64,000 nucleotides of DNA from the NCBI GenBank assembly GCA_041918175.1, contig JAYRWE010000062.1:1-64000 (forward strand), written 5' to 3'. A program made the translations under genes and the position numbers. Under the pieces are notes generated by a model. That model was not told where the DNA came from and made no database searches. It saw only the letters and a program-made list of their open reading frames with translations. Below are positions 42,208 to 48,735 of this stretch, in pieces. This DNA is from JABWAN01 sp041918175. GTDB taxonomy: Bacteria > Zhuqueibacterota > Zhuqueibacteria > Zhuqueibacterales > Zhuqueibacteraceae. Numbering within the stretch: the first letter of the stretch is position 1; the number at the start of each line of letters is the position of its first letter.

Positions 42208-43554
42208 TCATCGCGCAACGAGCGCAAACCGCGTCAAACTCTTCGCGTCGCGCACGATCATGTCATTGCCGAGCAGCGCGGGCATCGCATACGTTTCGGC
42301 TTCGGCGAACGCATATTTCTTTACCACCTCAAACGCCGCGGCGTTGCGGCGCGTGACAATCAAATTTCCTTCATTCGAAAAATAAAGCACGTGCTGCGGC
42401 GCGAGCAGCACTGACGCATGCCAACCTTCGCGGCCTTCCGTGGCCCAACGTATTGCGCCGGTTGCGGCCTCGAGCGCGAAGAACATGCCTTTGCGTTTCG
42501 CCGAATGGCCGTAGATCAAACCGTCGCCGAGCACGGGCGAACTCATGTAAATCGCGGCTTCCTCGTTCTTCCAAACTTCCGTGGCTTGCCAGGTGCCGTT
42601 CTTCTCCGCGAGCGTGTAAGCGTGCATGCCCTGGCGCGTGCCGGAGATGATGAGATGCGCGCCGGTCCACAACGGCGTGGCAATGTTCTCATGCCACTCA
42701 TCGAGAAAAGGGATTTGCCAAAGTTGCTTGCCGCTCTTGGCCGCGAGGCCGACAATCGAACTATCCGTGAGCGTGACGATTTGTTTTGTGCCCGCGATGT
42801 CGAACACCATCGGCGAAGCATAGCCCGGCCCGTGCCCGCGCCATTCCCACTTCACATCGCCTTGCGCGGGATCAAGCGCAAAGATGCGGCCGCCGTGAAT
42901 GTCGCTGCCCACTTGAATGATAACGTTGCCCTCCAGCGCAAGCGGCGAAGCGGAGGTGCCGCAAAAGAGCTTCGACGTTTCAACCGTCTTCGAATAATCT
43001 TTGCGCCACAACTCGCGGCCGGTGGCAACCTCCCACACGATGAGCACGCCGGTCACGCCGAGTGTGAAGAAGCGATTGCCGAGCACGAGCGGCGTCGCGT
43101 TCGGGCCTTTGGTCATTTTGCCCATGTAACGATTCTTCTCAAACGCTGCGGGATATTTTTGCTGCCACAGCATCTTGCCGGTTTTGAAATCGAGCGCCGT
43201 CACCAACTCTTCCGGATCGCGCCGGCTATGCACAAACACGCGGCCGTTTGCCACCACAGGCGAAGAATAACCCTCGCCAATTTCCACGCGCCACACACGC
43301 CGCAGCGAATCGGGCCAAGACGCAGGCACATGCGAAGCCGCGAGCACGGCATCACGCATCGGGCCGCGCCATTGCGGCCAATCTTGCGCGAACGACAAAC
43401 TCGCGTGCAGCAGCGCGCTTGCAAGTGATAGCAAAGCCAATGTTCTCGAAGTATGTTGCAGCAGGCTTCGAACACGATTGCGTATCACGAAACGCGGTGC
43501 GTCTGCGTTGAGATAAGCTGTCTGTGCTGCGAGCGGCAGCGCGAATGTGCTCAT
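42208..43554 (-). CDS. Exported PQQ-type beta-propeller protein
   Basis: A 448-residue exported protein with a hydrophobic region (LALLSLASALLHASLSFAQ, about residues 38-57) ending in a cleavage site, then WPQWRGPMRDAV and blades such as VTALDFKTGKMLWQQK, IFALDPAQGDVKWEW and FALEAATGAIRW. The amino-terminal 35 residues before the hydrophobic segment are unusual, so the true start may be further downstream, at a Met not obvious here. Function unknown; a BamB-like or dehydrogenase-like scaffold. Confidence 0.85.
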   Translation of the reverse strand: MSTFALPLAAQTAYLNADAPRFVIRNRVRSLLQHTSRTLALLSLASALLHASLSFAQDWPQWRGPMRDAVLAASHVPASWPDSLRRVWRVEIGEGYSSPVVANGRVFVHSRRDPEELVTALDFKTGKMLWQQKYPAAFEKNRYMGKMTKGPNATPLVLGNRFFTLGVTGVLIVWEVATGRELWRKDYSKTVETSKLFCGTSASPLALEGNVIIQVGSDIHGGRIFALDPAQGDVKWEWRGHGPGYASPMVFDIAGTKQIVTLTDSSIVGLAAKSGKQLWQIPFLDEWHENIATPLWTGAHLIISGTRQGMHAYTLAEKNGTWQATEVWKNEEAAIYMSSPVLGDGLIYGHSAKRKGMFFALEAATGAIRWATEGREGWHASVLLAPQHVLYFSNEGNLIVTRRNAAAFEVVKKYAFAEAETYAMPALLGNDMIVRDAKSLTRFALVAR

Positions 43555-43861
43555 TGCTTTGGTCTTTCGAATAAAAAGAAATTTAAAGCGGTTGCTGGGA
43601 AGAAGGCTCGTGGCGTGGCTAAAGCAAGCTTTGCGAAAAGTGCGCGCACGTTTTCGGGCATGACCAAAAGACGCAGGGGGAGCAGGTTGCGTTCAAATTT
43701 TTTTGGTGCGCAAGCGCGCGAAGAGGGGAAGGCGCATTGCAGAGGTCTTGCGTTGAATATAGAATGATCCCAGCAATGCCCCTCGTTTGAAAATAGCCTT
43801 GCAAAACATCGGTAGTTTTCTAACTTTGTCGCACGAAACGAAAACATGCAAGGAGCACGAA
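43555..43861. other. Intergenic spacer before the toxin-antitoxin operon
   Basis: 307 bp between the divergent propeller gene and the antitoxin gene. No convincing gene; an overlapping 107-codon frame on the minus strand has no recognisable domain. It carries the promoter-like site at 43799-43828. Confidence 0.5.
43799..43828 (+). promoter_or_regulatory. FCB-type promoter-like site for the DUF433/DUF5615 operon
   Basis: TTG at 43799-43801 and TAACTTTG at 43821-43828, with 19 bases between them, match the Bacteroidota-type promoter (TTTG at -33 and TAnnTTTG at -7). It lies 33 bp before the antitoxin start. Confidence 0.5.
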
Positions 43862-44107
43862 ATGGCAAATCCACTTTTAGATCGCATCGAAATCAACCCG
43901 CAAGTCATGCTCGGCAAGCCCGTGATCAAAGGCACGCGCATCACGGTGGAAATCATTTTAAGAAAACTTTCCCAGAGCGTTTCATTTGATGAGATTCTCT
44001 CGGACTACCCTCGCTTAAAACGCGAAGACATTCAAGCCGCCGTTGCGTACGCGGCCGGCGCGTTGAGCACCGATGAAGTGCTCCCGTTCGAGGCGGCTGC
44101 GGCGTGA
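43862..44107 (+). CDS. DUF433 family antitoxin
   Basis: An 81-residue DUF433 protein, the usual partner of DUF5615 toxins. MANPLLDRIEINPQVMLGKPVIKGTRITVEIILRKL is the family opening, with a winged-helix fold ending LKREDIQAAVAYAAGALS. An AAGGAG box precedes the Met at 43862. The stop (44105-44107) overlaps the toxin GTG (44104-44106), so the pair is translationally coupled. It neutralises the toxin by binding it and probably represses the operon. Confidence 0.9.
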   Translation: MANPLLDRIEINPQVMLGKPVIKGTRITVEIILRKLSQSVSFDEILSDYPRLKREDIQAAVAYAAGALSTDEVLPFEAAAA

Positions 44108-44457
44108 ATTTCTTAGCAGACGAAGATGTGGAAAAGCCCGTGGTGGAAATGCTCAGACGCGAAGGCCACGACGTGCTCTATATGTGCGAGATCGCGACTC
44201 GCACCATCGATGAAAAGCTTTTGGAGCAGGCCAATACGGAATCTCGCATTTTGCTCACCGGCGACAAGGATTATGGGGAACTCGTCTTTCTGCAGAAAAA
44301 GATTTCCGCGGGCATTATTTTAATGCGCTTCGTCTCGGAAAAAAGTTCGATCAAAGCTCGTTTCATGGAATCCTTTTTAATGCTCTACGGCAATCAATTG
44401 CGGGGTTATTTCACCGTCGTGCGGGAGGGCAAAGTGCGGCGCCGGCCTTTGCAATGA
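44104..44457 (+). CDS. DUF5615 PIN-like toxin
   Basis: A 117-residue PIN-fold ribonuclease-like toxin. Acidic residues D6, D8 (FLADEDVE), D54 and D56 (LLTGDKDYGEL) fit the metal site of PIN-like domains. The start is GTG at 44104, within a GTGA overlap with the antitoxin. It is predicted to cleave RNA when free. The pair is complete and probably functional. Confidence 0.9.
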   Translation: MNFLADEDVEKPVVEMLRREGHDVLYMCEIATRTIDEKLLEQANTESRILLTGDKDYGELVFLQKKISAGIILMRFVSEKSSIKARFMESFLMLYGNQLRGYFTVVREGKVRRRPLQ

Positions 44458-44508
44458 CCTCACTAATCTCGAAGATGAATCATCCATTATTCACGCTCTC
44501 CCTTTCTT

Positions 44509-44760
44509 CTATTTATTCTCTTCCACAATCCTAATCTCTTCCTCACTCAAGCCATATAACTCATACACGAGCTGATCAATCTGCCGATCCGTGGCTGCGA
44601 TTTGGCGTTTGAGCGCGGTTTGGTCATGCTCCAATTTGGCCGCGGCGAGTTGCCGATGTAGCGCGAGCATGCGTTCGACCAGTTCCACCATGCGGTCGTG
44701 GCGGGATTTGTCGGCGGGGTCGGAGAAGTTGATGGGGCTGATAGTGAAACAGAAAAAAGG
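44509..44760 (-). pseudogene. C-terminal remnant of an Eco57I-like (type IIG) restriction-modification gene
   Basis: The frame reads ISPINFSDPADKSRHDRMVELVERML, then QLAAAKLEHDQTALKRQIA, ATDRQIDQLVYELYGLSEEE and a stop. This is the diagnostic tail of Eco57I-like restriction-modification proteins (the IDxLVYELYGLTEEE motif and preceding coiled coil). Upstream the homology ends near 44760, next to the stop of the DUF4928-like gene. The 60-codon open frame from the Met at 44691 could give a peptide, but no function is expected. Confidence 0.8.
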
Positions 44761-44780
44761 GCGTAGCCTAGCGCTCTTTG

Positions 44781-45731
44781 CTAATGCACTTGTATTTGCA
44801 ATGAAAGGTCTGTCTCAACTTCCAAAAGCCTTTTATTATAGATTTGCACAATCTCCTTCAAGATGCTGAAGAAATCTTTGTTTTCTTCCATCGCGAGTTC
44901 AATGATATTGGATGCGACATAGCATTCAATCGAGAGAATGGTCAATTCTTTATCGATGCCTTCGTCTTGCGCTAGAATTTTTGCTTTATTCTCTTGTTCG
45001 TCTGGGATCAGCAATATTGGATGCAAACCGGCTTTGATGTTTTCTGCGCATTTTTGAATCACGTTTCTCGAGGGCGATGCTGTGACATGATAAACAAGAT
45101 TTGAAATACTGAAATCGCCTGCTCGTGCTGTTTGGCGGTCGCCGGCATGAGCTGGATGGTTAGGTATTTCAATTTCCTTGAAGCGCCGTTCCAGCTTTGC
45201 GCCGATGAGGTGCTGCTCAACAACGCCTCCCGAACGTTGCTTTGCGCTTTCAACGATCAAATTTATCCATGATGATGGTGCTTGCCTTCTATCAACATCC
45301 AATTTCAAGTTTTGTCGCTTCAACCAAGCGTCTGCTTGGCTTTTTAATGATCTTATCAAATCCAGTAACAAGCTTTTTCGTGCATCTTCAGTCAGTTTTG
45401 ACAGATTCTTTCCCCAACCAAATTGTTCAAAAAGCCTCTGTCCATCTTGATGACCCTGCCGTGTCGTCACTTCTTTCAAGTATGTGCTGGGTATTCCATG
45501 TTTTTGTAGAACGGTCTGTAATCCAGAACGCGCTCCCTTAATCTCACCGCCCCTCGAAATGACTTCATTTCGAGACAAAGGGGATCTTTGCAACAGGTGG
45601 TCGAACACAACGATCCCTACAGCCACAGTGTTTCGCGACACTTTCTTGCCGCGCGTGCAAGAAGCTATCCACTGATCGAGAATATGGTGGCTTTCTTTTT
45701 TAATGCCTTCTCCCTGTGCGCCCATCTGCAT
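44781..45731 (-). CDS. DUF4928-like putative type II restriction endonuclease
   Basis: A 316-residue protein encoded directly downstream of a C5-methyltransferase and Vsr gene, the usual place of the cognate restriction enzyme. It looks like the DUF4928 family. Residues 205-219 (AGDFSISNLVYHVTA) show a D-x(9)-HVT arrangement where a PD-(D/E)xK nuclease would have D...ExK; the Glu is replaced by His. QKCAENIKAG and LLIPDEQENKAK follow. It should cut the sequence methylated by the neighbour, unless the changed motif makes it inactive. The start overlaps the Vsr stop by 32 bp. Confidence 0.72.
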   Translation of the reverse strand: MQMGAQGEGIKKESHHILDQWIASCTRGKKVSRNTVAVGIVVFDHLLQRSPLSRNEVISRGGEIKGARSGLQTVLQKHGIPSTYLKEVTTRQGHQDGQRLFEQFGWGKNLSKLTEDARKSLLLDLIRSLKSQADAWLKRQNLKLDVDRRQAPSSWINLIVESAKQRSGGVVEQHLIGAKLERRFKEIEIPNHPAHAGDRQTARAGDFSISNLVYHVTASPSRNVIQKCAENIKAGLHPILLIPDEQENKAKILAQDEGIDKELTILSIECYVASNIIELAMEENKDFFSILKEIVQIYNKRLLEVETDLSLQIQVH

Positions 45732-46155
45732 TTGGCTCCTTTTTAAGGGCTTGCTGAATCTTCATTTTGATTTTGTTCATGCTGATTGGATTGCGGGTTT
45801 CATGTTCCCAAATTCTTATCACTAGCCAGCCCTCTTTTCTTAGTCGGCGATTTGTTAATTTGGCCATCTCAATGTTGCGGTTTATCTTTCTCGCCCAGTA
45901 CTCGCGATTGGTCTGTGGCAATTTTCTACGGCAATGCGGGCAGCCGTGCCAAAAGCAACCGTCGATAAAAATAGTCAAACGCTCTCTTTCAAAAACCACG
46001 TCCGGTTTTCCAGTAAGCCAGACGACATTCTTTTTCCAACCTTTCAAGTGCATTCCTGCCAACATGGAAAAAAGCTTCATCTCAAGGCTCGTGCCCTTTC
46101 CTTTGACCGCACGCATAGCCTTGCGACGATCAACAGGCTTCAGATTATCAGCCAT
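45700..46155 (-). CDS. vsr: Very-short-patch repair (Vsr) endonuclease
   Basis: A 151-residue Vsr nuclease. It carries KPD52VVF, FIDGCFWHGCPHC (65-75) and PQTNREYWARKINRN (80-94), the hallmarks of Vsr: Asp nucleophile site and zinc cysteines. It nicks next to T in T:G mismatches formed by deamination of 5-methylcytosine. Coding it next to a C5-methyltransferase is standard. The C-terminus (ADGRTGRRH) is extra to the usual core. It overlaps the restriction-enzyme gene downstream by 32 bp. Confidence 0.95.
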   Translation of the reverse strand: MADNLKPVDRRKAMRAVKGKGTSLEMKLFSMLAGMHLKGWKKNVVWLTGKPDVVFERERLTIFIDGCFWHGCPHCRRKLPQTNREYWARKINRNIEMAKLTNRRLRKEGWLVIRIWEHETRNPISMNKIKMKIQQALKKEPNADGRTGRRH

Positions 46156-46161
46156 TGGGAA

Positions 46162-47379
46162 TCATGATGCGAGCTTCGTATAACTTCGTTTAGCGAGATG
46201 GTTCAAGGCATGCTTCGTGATCCAGGAAATCGCGGGCACACACACCGCATCCCCAAAGCCCGTGAGCGCCTGCACGCCATTGACGGAAATCGGATACTCA
46301 TCCGGCACGCCTTGCAAACGAGCGTATTCTCTCGGCGTCATCGCGCGCATTTTGATTCGGCCTTGGCCCGCTGCAATTAAGAACTGCTTGCCGCTGCCGC
46401 CAATCGCGGTCCGCAGGCAGCCAGCCAAATCATCGTTGCGCACCTCCGCGCGTTGCCCCTCCACACGGCGGCGGCGGTAAAAAGTGCGATAAGATATTTT
46501 ATTGCACTCGGCAAGTTGCTTCACGCGTTGAAAATGTTCCGGGCTCATCATTTCAAGGTGGCGTTGAAGTTCTTCTTGCGGCCACCATCTCTCGTCGGCG
46601 TCTTTCATCGGTTCAATTATGTTGGCAAGGCCGGCTCTGTTTAGCGGAGGCGGCGCGGGCAGATTGATGTAAAACCACCGCAAATCTTTGTTGCGGGCGA
46701 GGTTCCTTTTCAAACGTTCCGACGACAACGATTTCGGACGAGACAGGATATTGAACATACGCTCTTGGTTGCTCTCGACGCTCGGCAACTTCGTTCCAAC
46801 GAGAAAAACGCGCGGACGGCTTTGCGGCGTAAACCTGAGCGCATCCAAAATGAAAACGTCGCAAGCATAGCCGAGCTTATTGAGCGCTTGCACCGTCGCG
46901 CGAAAGTCATTGCCGTGGTTCGAATACAGCCAACCGGGCACGTTTTCAACCAGAACGAGTGGCGGCGCAGCTTCGTTCTGCGCTTTTAAAATTTTTATGA
47001 ATCCCCAAAACGCACTGGAATGTTGCCCGTCTATTCCGTTCATATTGCCGGCGAACGAAAGATCGATGCAAGGGAAAGAACAAGTCGCCAACGTGGTCGA
47101 AGGAATTTGGGAAGGTTCGATTTTGAAAATATCCTCTACGACGTAATGGTTTCTCGCGGAAGGAAAAAAAGCCTCATACATTTGATGCTTCTTGGGAGAT
47201 ATGTCATTGGCAAAAACTATTCGCCAGCCCAAAGGCTCAAGCCCCATTCGGACAAGACCAATACCCGCAAAGTATTCGGCGCATGTAAAGATCTCGTTTT
47301 GTTTCTTCTGCAGAATCCCATTTCCATTTTTCGCTTGTAACGTGAAATAGTTTTCAGAAGAGGAGGTGTATTGTATCAT
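46162..47379 (-). CDS. DNA (cytosine-5) methyltransferase
   Basis: A 405-residue (from Met at 47379) type II C5-methyltransferase. Motif I is FAGIGLVRMG (37-46), motif IV the catalytic CSFPCIDLS (P103-C104; PCIDLS in place of PCQDLS), motif VI ENV (145-147), motif VIII QSRPRVFLVG. The target recognition region lies at about 225-320. Motifs IX and X (MTPREYARLQGVP and ALTGFGDAVCVP) end the chain. The frame extends to a TTG at 47451, directly after the stop of the upstream fragment, but Met at 47379 is the first good start. It transfers methyl from SAM to C5 of cytosine in a target that cannot be read from the sequence. Confidence 0.95.
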   Translation of the reverse strand: MIQYTSSSENYFTLQAKNGNGILQKKQNEIFTCAEYFAGIGLVRMGLEPLGWRIVFANDISPKKHQMYEAFFPSARNHYVVEDIFKIEPSQIPSTTLATCSFPCIDLSFAGNMNGIDGQHSSAFWGFIKILKAQNEAAPPLVLVENVPGWLYSNHGNDFRATVQALNKLGYACDVFILDALRFTPQSRPRVFLVGTKLPSVESNQERMFNILSRPKSLSSERLKRNLARNKDLRWFYINLPAPPPLNRAGLANIIEPMKDADERWWPQEELQRHLEMMSPEHFQRVKQLAECNKISYRTFYRRRRVEGQRAEVRNDDLAGCLRTAIGGSGKQFLIAAGQGRIKMRAMTPREYARLQGVPDEYPISVNGVQALTGFGDAVCVPAISWITKHALNHLAKRSYTKLAS

Positions 47380-47451
47380 CGTTTTGCTAGCCGCTATTAG
47401 GTTGGATTGAATGGCCTGAAACCAAGTTATCAGCCTAAAAGAATCTTGCAA

Positions 47452-47826
47452 CTACTTTTTTTTCGCAAACAACTCGCGCCACGCTTTGATCTCGTGCAGA
47501 AACGCAGGGCTGATATCGTCTTTGAGATTGGCGGAAGGCTTCTTGGCTTCGACGAAAAATTTGCGCGCGCCGCCGATGCGAAACGAGTAGTCCGGCGCTT
47601 TGGTCGCGCCAGAAATTTTAATCGCGTCTTCGTGGATTACGTCTTTGTAGGCTTCAGCAAAGCCCTGCGTATTGTCCACGTCCCAGCCGAGTGCGGCAAA
47701 GAACGGATCAATGAACTCGCGGCGGCTATGAGTTTCATTGTAGGTTGAGGCGAGATAGGCTTCGCGATTGCGTTCGAAGCGTTCGATGAGGGTGAGGATG
47801 ATTTCGGGTACGGTAGAAGTGCTCAC
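47452..47826 (-). CDS. N-terminal nuclease fragment of an Eco57I-like (type IIG) R-M enzyme
   Basis: A 124-residue product: YNETHSRREFIDPFFAALGWD (29-49), YKDVIHEDAI, KAPD79YSF and FFVE93AK95KPSANLKDD. These match the N-terminal PD-(D/E)xK nuclease of Eco57I-like proteins, with the D...ExK set intact. After residue 107 (SPAF) the expected QLRRYAWSAKL is replaced by LHEIKAWRELFAKKK and a stop. The start is GTG at 47826, with an AAGGAG box and a GTGA overlap with the preceding fragment. It could be a stand-alone nuclease-like protein, but most probably it is a gene remnant. Confidence 0.75.
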   Translation of the reverse strand: MSTSTVPEIILTLIERFERNREAYLASTYNETHSRREFIDPFFAALGWDVDNTQGFAEAYKDVIHEDAIKISGATKAPDYSFRIGGARKFFVEAKKPSANLKDDISPAFLHEIKAWRELFAKKK

Positions 47827-48001
47827 AATTTCTCCTTGTTGAGCGTTTTGCCGAATAGCTTAGGATAGTATGAAGTCTCCCGCACGCCCGCGCCGTATTG
47901 ATGGATGTTGTTGCGTTCGCGCACATAGGTTTCGAGAGGAGGCATGTATGAGGTAAGGGGTTGGTATCGGAGGGAAGGCTTTGGGCTATGCTAGTATTCA
48001 A
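47823..48001 (-). pseudogene. Frameshifted N-terminal remnant of a DNA methylase
   Basis: From Met at 48001 the frame gives MNTSIAQSLPSDTNPL; one frame over, after a G4 run at 47957-47960, it goes on PLTSYMPPLETYVRERNN, GAGVRETSYYPKLFGKTL and a stop at 47823. The LETYVRERNN/GAGVRETSYYP start is typical of N6-adenine methylase-like R-M proteins. The 40-codon part (Met at 47945) has its own AAGGAG-GTGA junction to the next fragment. Confidence 0.65.
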
Positions 48002-48084
48002 TAACTGCCGTTATTGCCGCCATGATTTGCGGCGAAACGCTTCCCAATTTCTCCACGAATCGCTGAGTATCAACACCGCAAACT

Positions 48085-48381
48085 TTAGTAATGATACCGC
48101 GCCTGGAGAAAATCAATGCGGTCATGGCTAACAACATATACCATGCGATGTTCTTCCGTGAGGCGTCGCGACCAAGCGCCTGCAGCAAATTATTTCAATG
48201 TTTCGGGCTTGCCAATACCTGTGAATGGCTCTCGCATAATCGCTTCGATCAAATCGAACGCCCTCAAAGCTACTTTGCGGTCAATCTCAACCCAGTGGCG
48301 TAAATCTTCGCGAAACTCAGGATGAAATATCGCGTCACGAGCGGCCTTCGTTAGCATGCGATTCTTATTTTTGCTTGCCAA
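48085..48381 (-). pseudogene. yoeB: YoeB/Txe-family toxin with in-frame stop
   Basis: The frame from Met at 48381 reads AARDAIFHPEFREDLRHWVE to FTGIGKPETLK and then TAA (48190-48192). The same frame continues after the stop with FAAGAWSRRLTEEHRMVYVV and DRIDFLQARYHY, ending at TAA 48085-48087. In the family the stop position is Tyr (LKYxLxGxWSRR), so one base changed TAT or TAC to TAA. The product lacks the WSRR, EHR and YHY catalytic part, so the toxin should be inactive. Confidence 0.88.
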
Positions 48382-48652
48382 GCCCGACCTCTTGCCGTAG
48401 TTTCTTTATGGTTTGAGGTTTCATCGTTCGGGCTTGTGCTCTCTTCAAAGCAGTCAGTAGCCGTTTTGCGTTCTTCGGCGAACGCAGCAAAGGCGCCGTT
48501 TCTGTCAAGCTCGTGAGTTCGGAAGCCGCGATCAAAGCAACGTCGTCGTTGTTGTTTCGACTAATAATCACCACTTCAAGATTGGCGGTAACTTCGTTGC
48601 AGAACTTGGCGAAATTGGTGCGCGCATGAGTATAACTTGTTTGAATGGGCAT
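48365..48652 (-). CDS. yefM: YefM/Phd-family antitoxin
   Basis: A 95-residue antitoxin: MPIQTSYTHARTNFAKFCNEV, then VVIISRNNNDDVALIAASELTSLTETAPLLRSPKNAKRLL, the typical YefM pattern of a DNA-binding N-terminal half with a toxin-binding tail. The chosen Met is at 48652. It overlaps the following toxin gene by 17 bp. Since the toxin carries a nonsense codon, the antitoxin may remain only as an autorepressor or as a brake on related toxins. Confidence 0.9.
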   Translation of the reverse strand: MPIQTSYTHARTNFAKFCNEVTANLEVVIISRNNNDDVALIAASELTSLTETAPLLRSPKNAKRLLTALKRAQARTMKPQTIKKLRQEVGLGKQK

Positions 48653-48735
48653 GCAAACCTCGTAGTAGTTGTTTGTTTTGTACAGGGTACAGATCAGCCT
48701 TACACCTCGCAAGAAATTTTTAGGCTAATTTTCCT

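Noticed and set aside
43551..43874. A 107-codon minus-strand frame in the spacer before the antitoxin gene
   Set aside because: No domain, no ribosome site, and it overlaps the promoter-like site and antitoxin start.
47379..47451. TTG at 47451 as the methyltransferase start
   Set aside because: It sits directly behind the stop of the previous fragment with no ribosome site, and the added 24 residues have no counterpart in the family; Met at 47379 is more likely.
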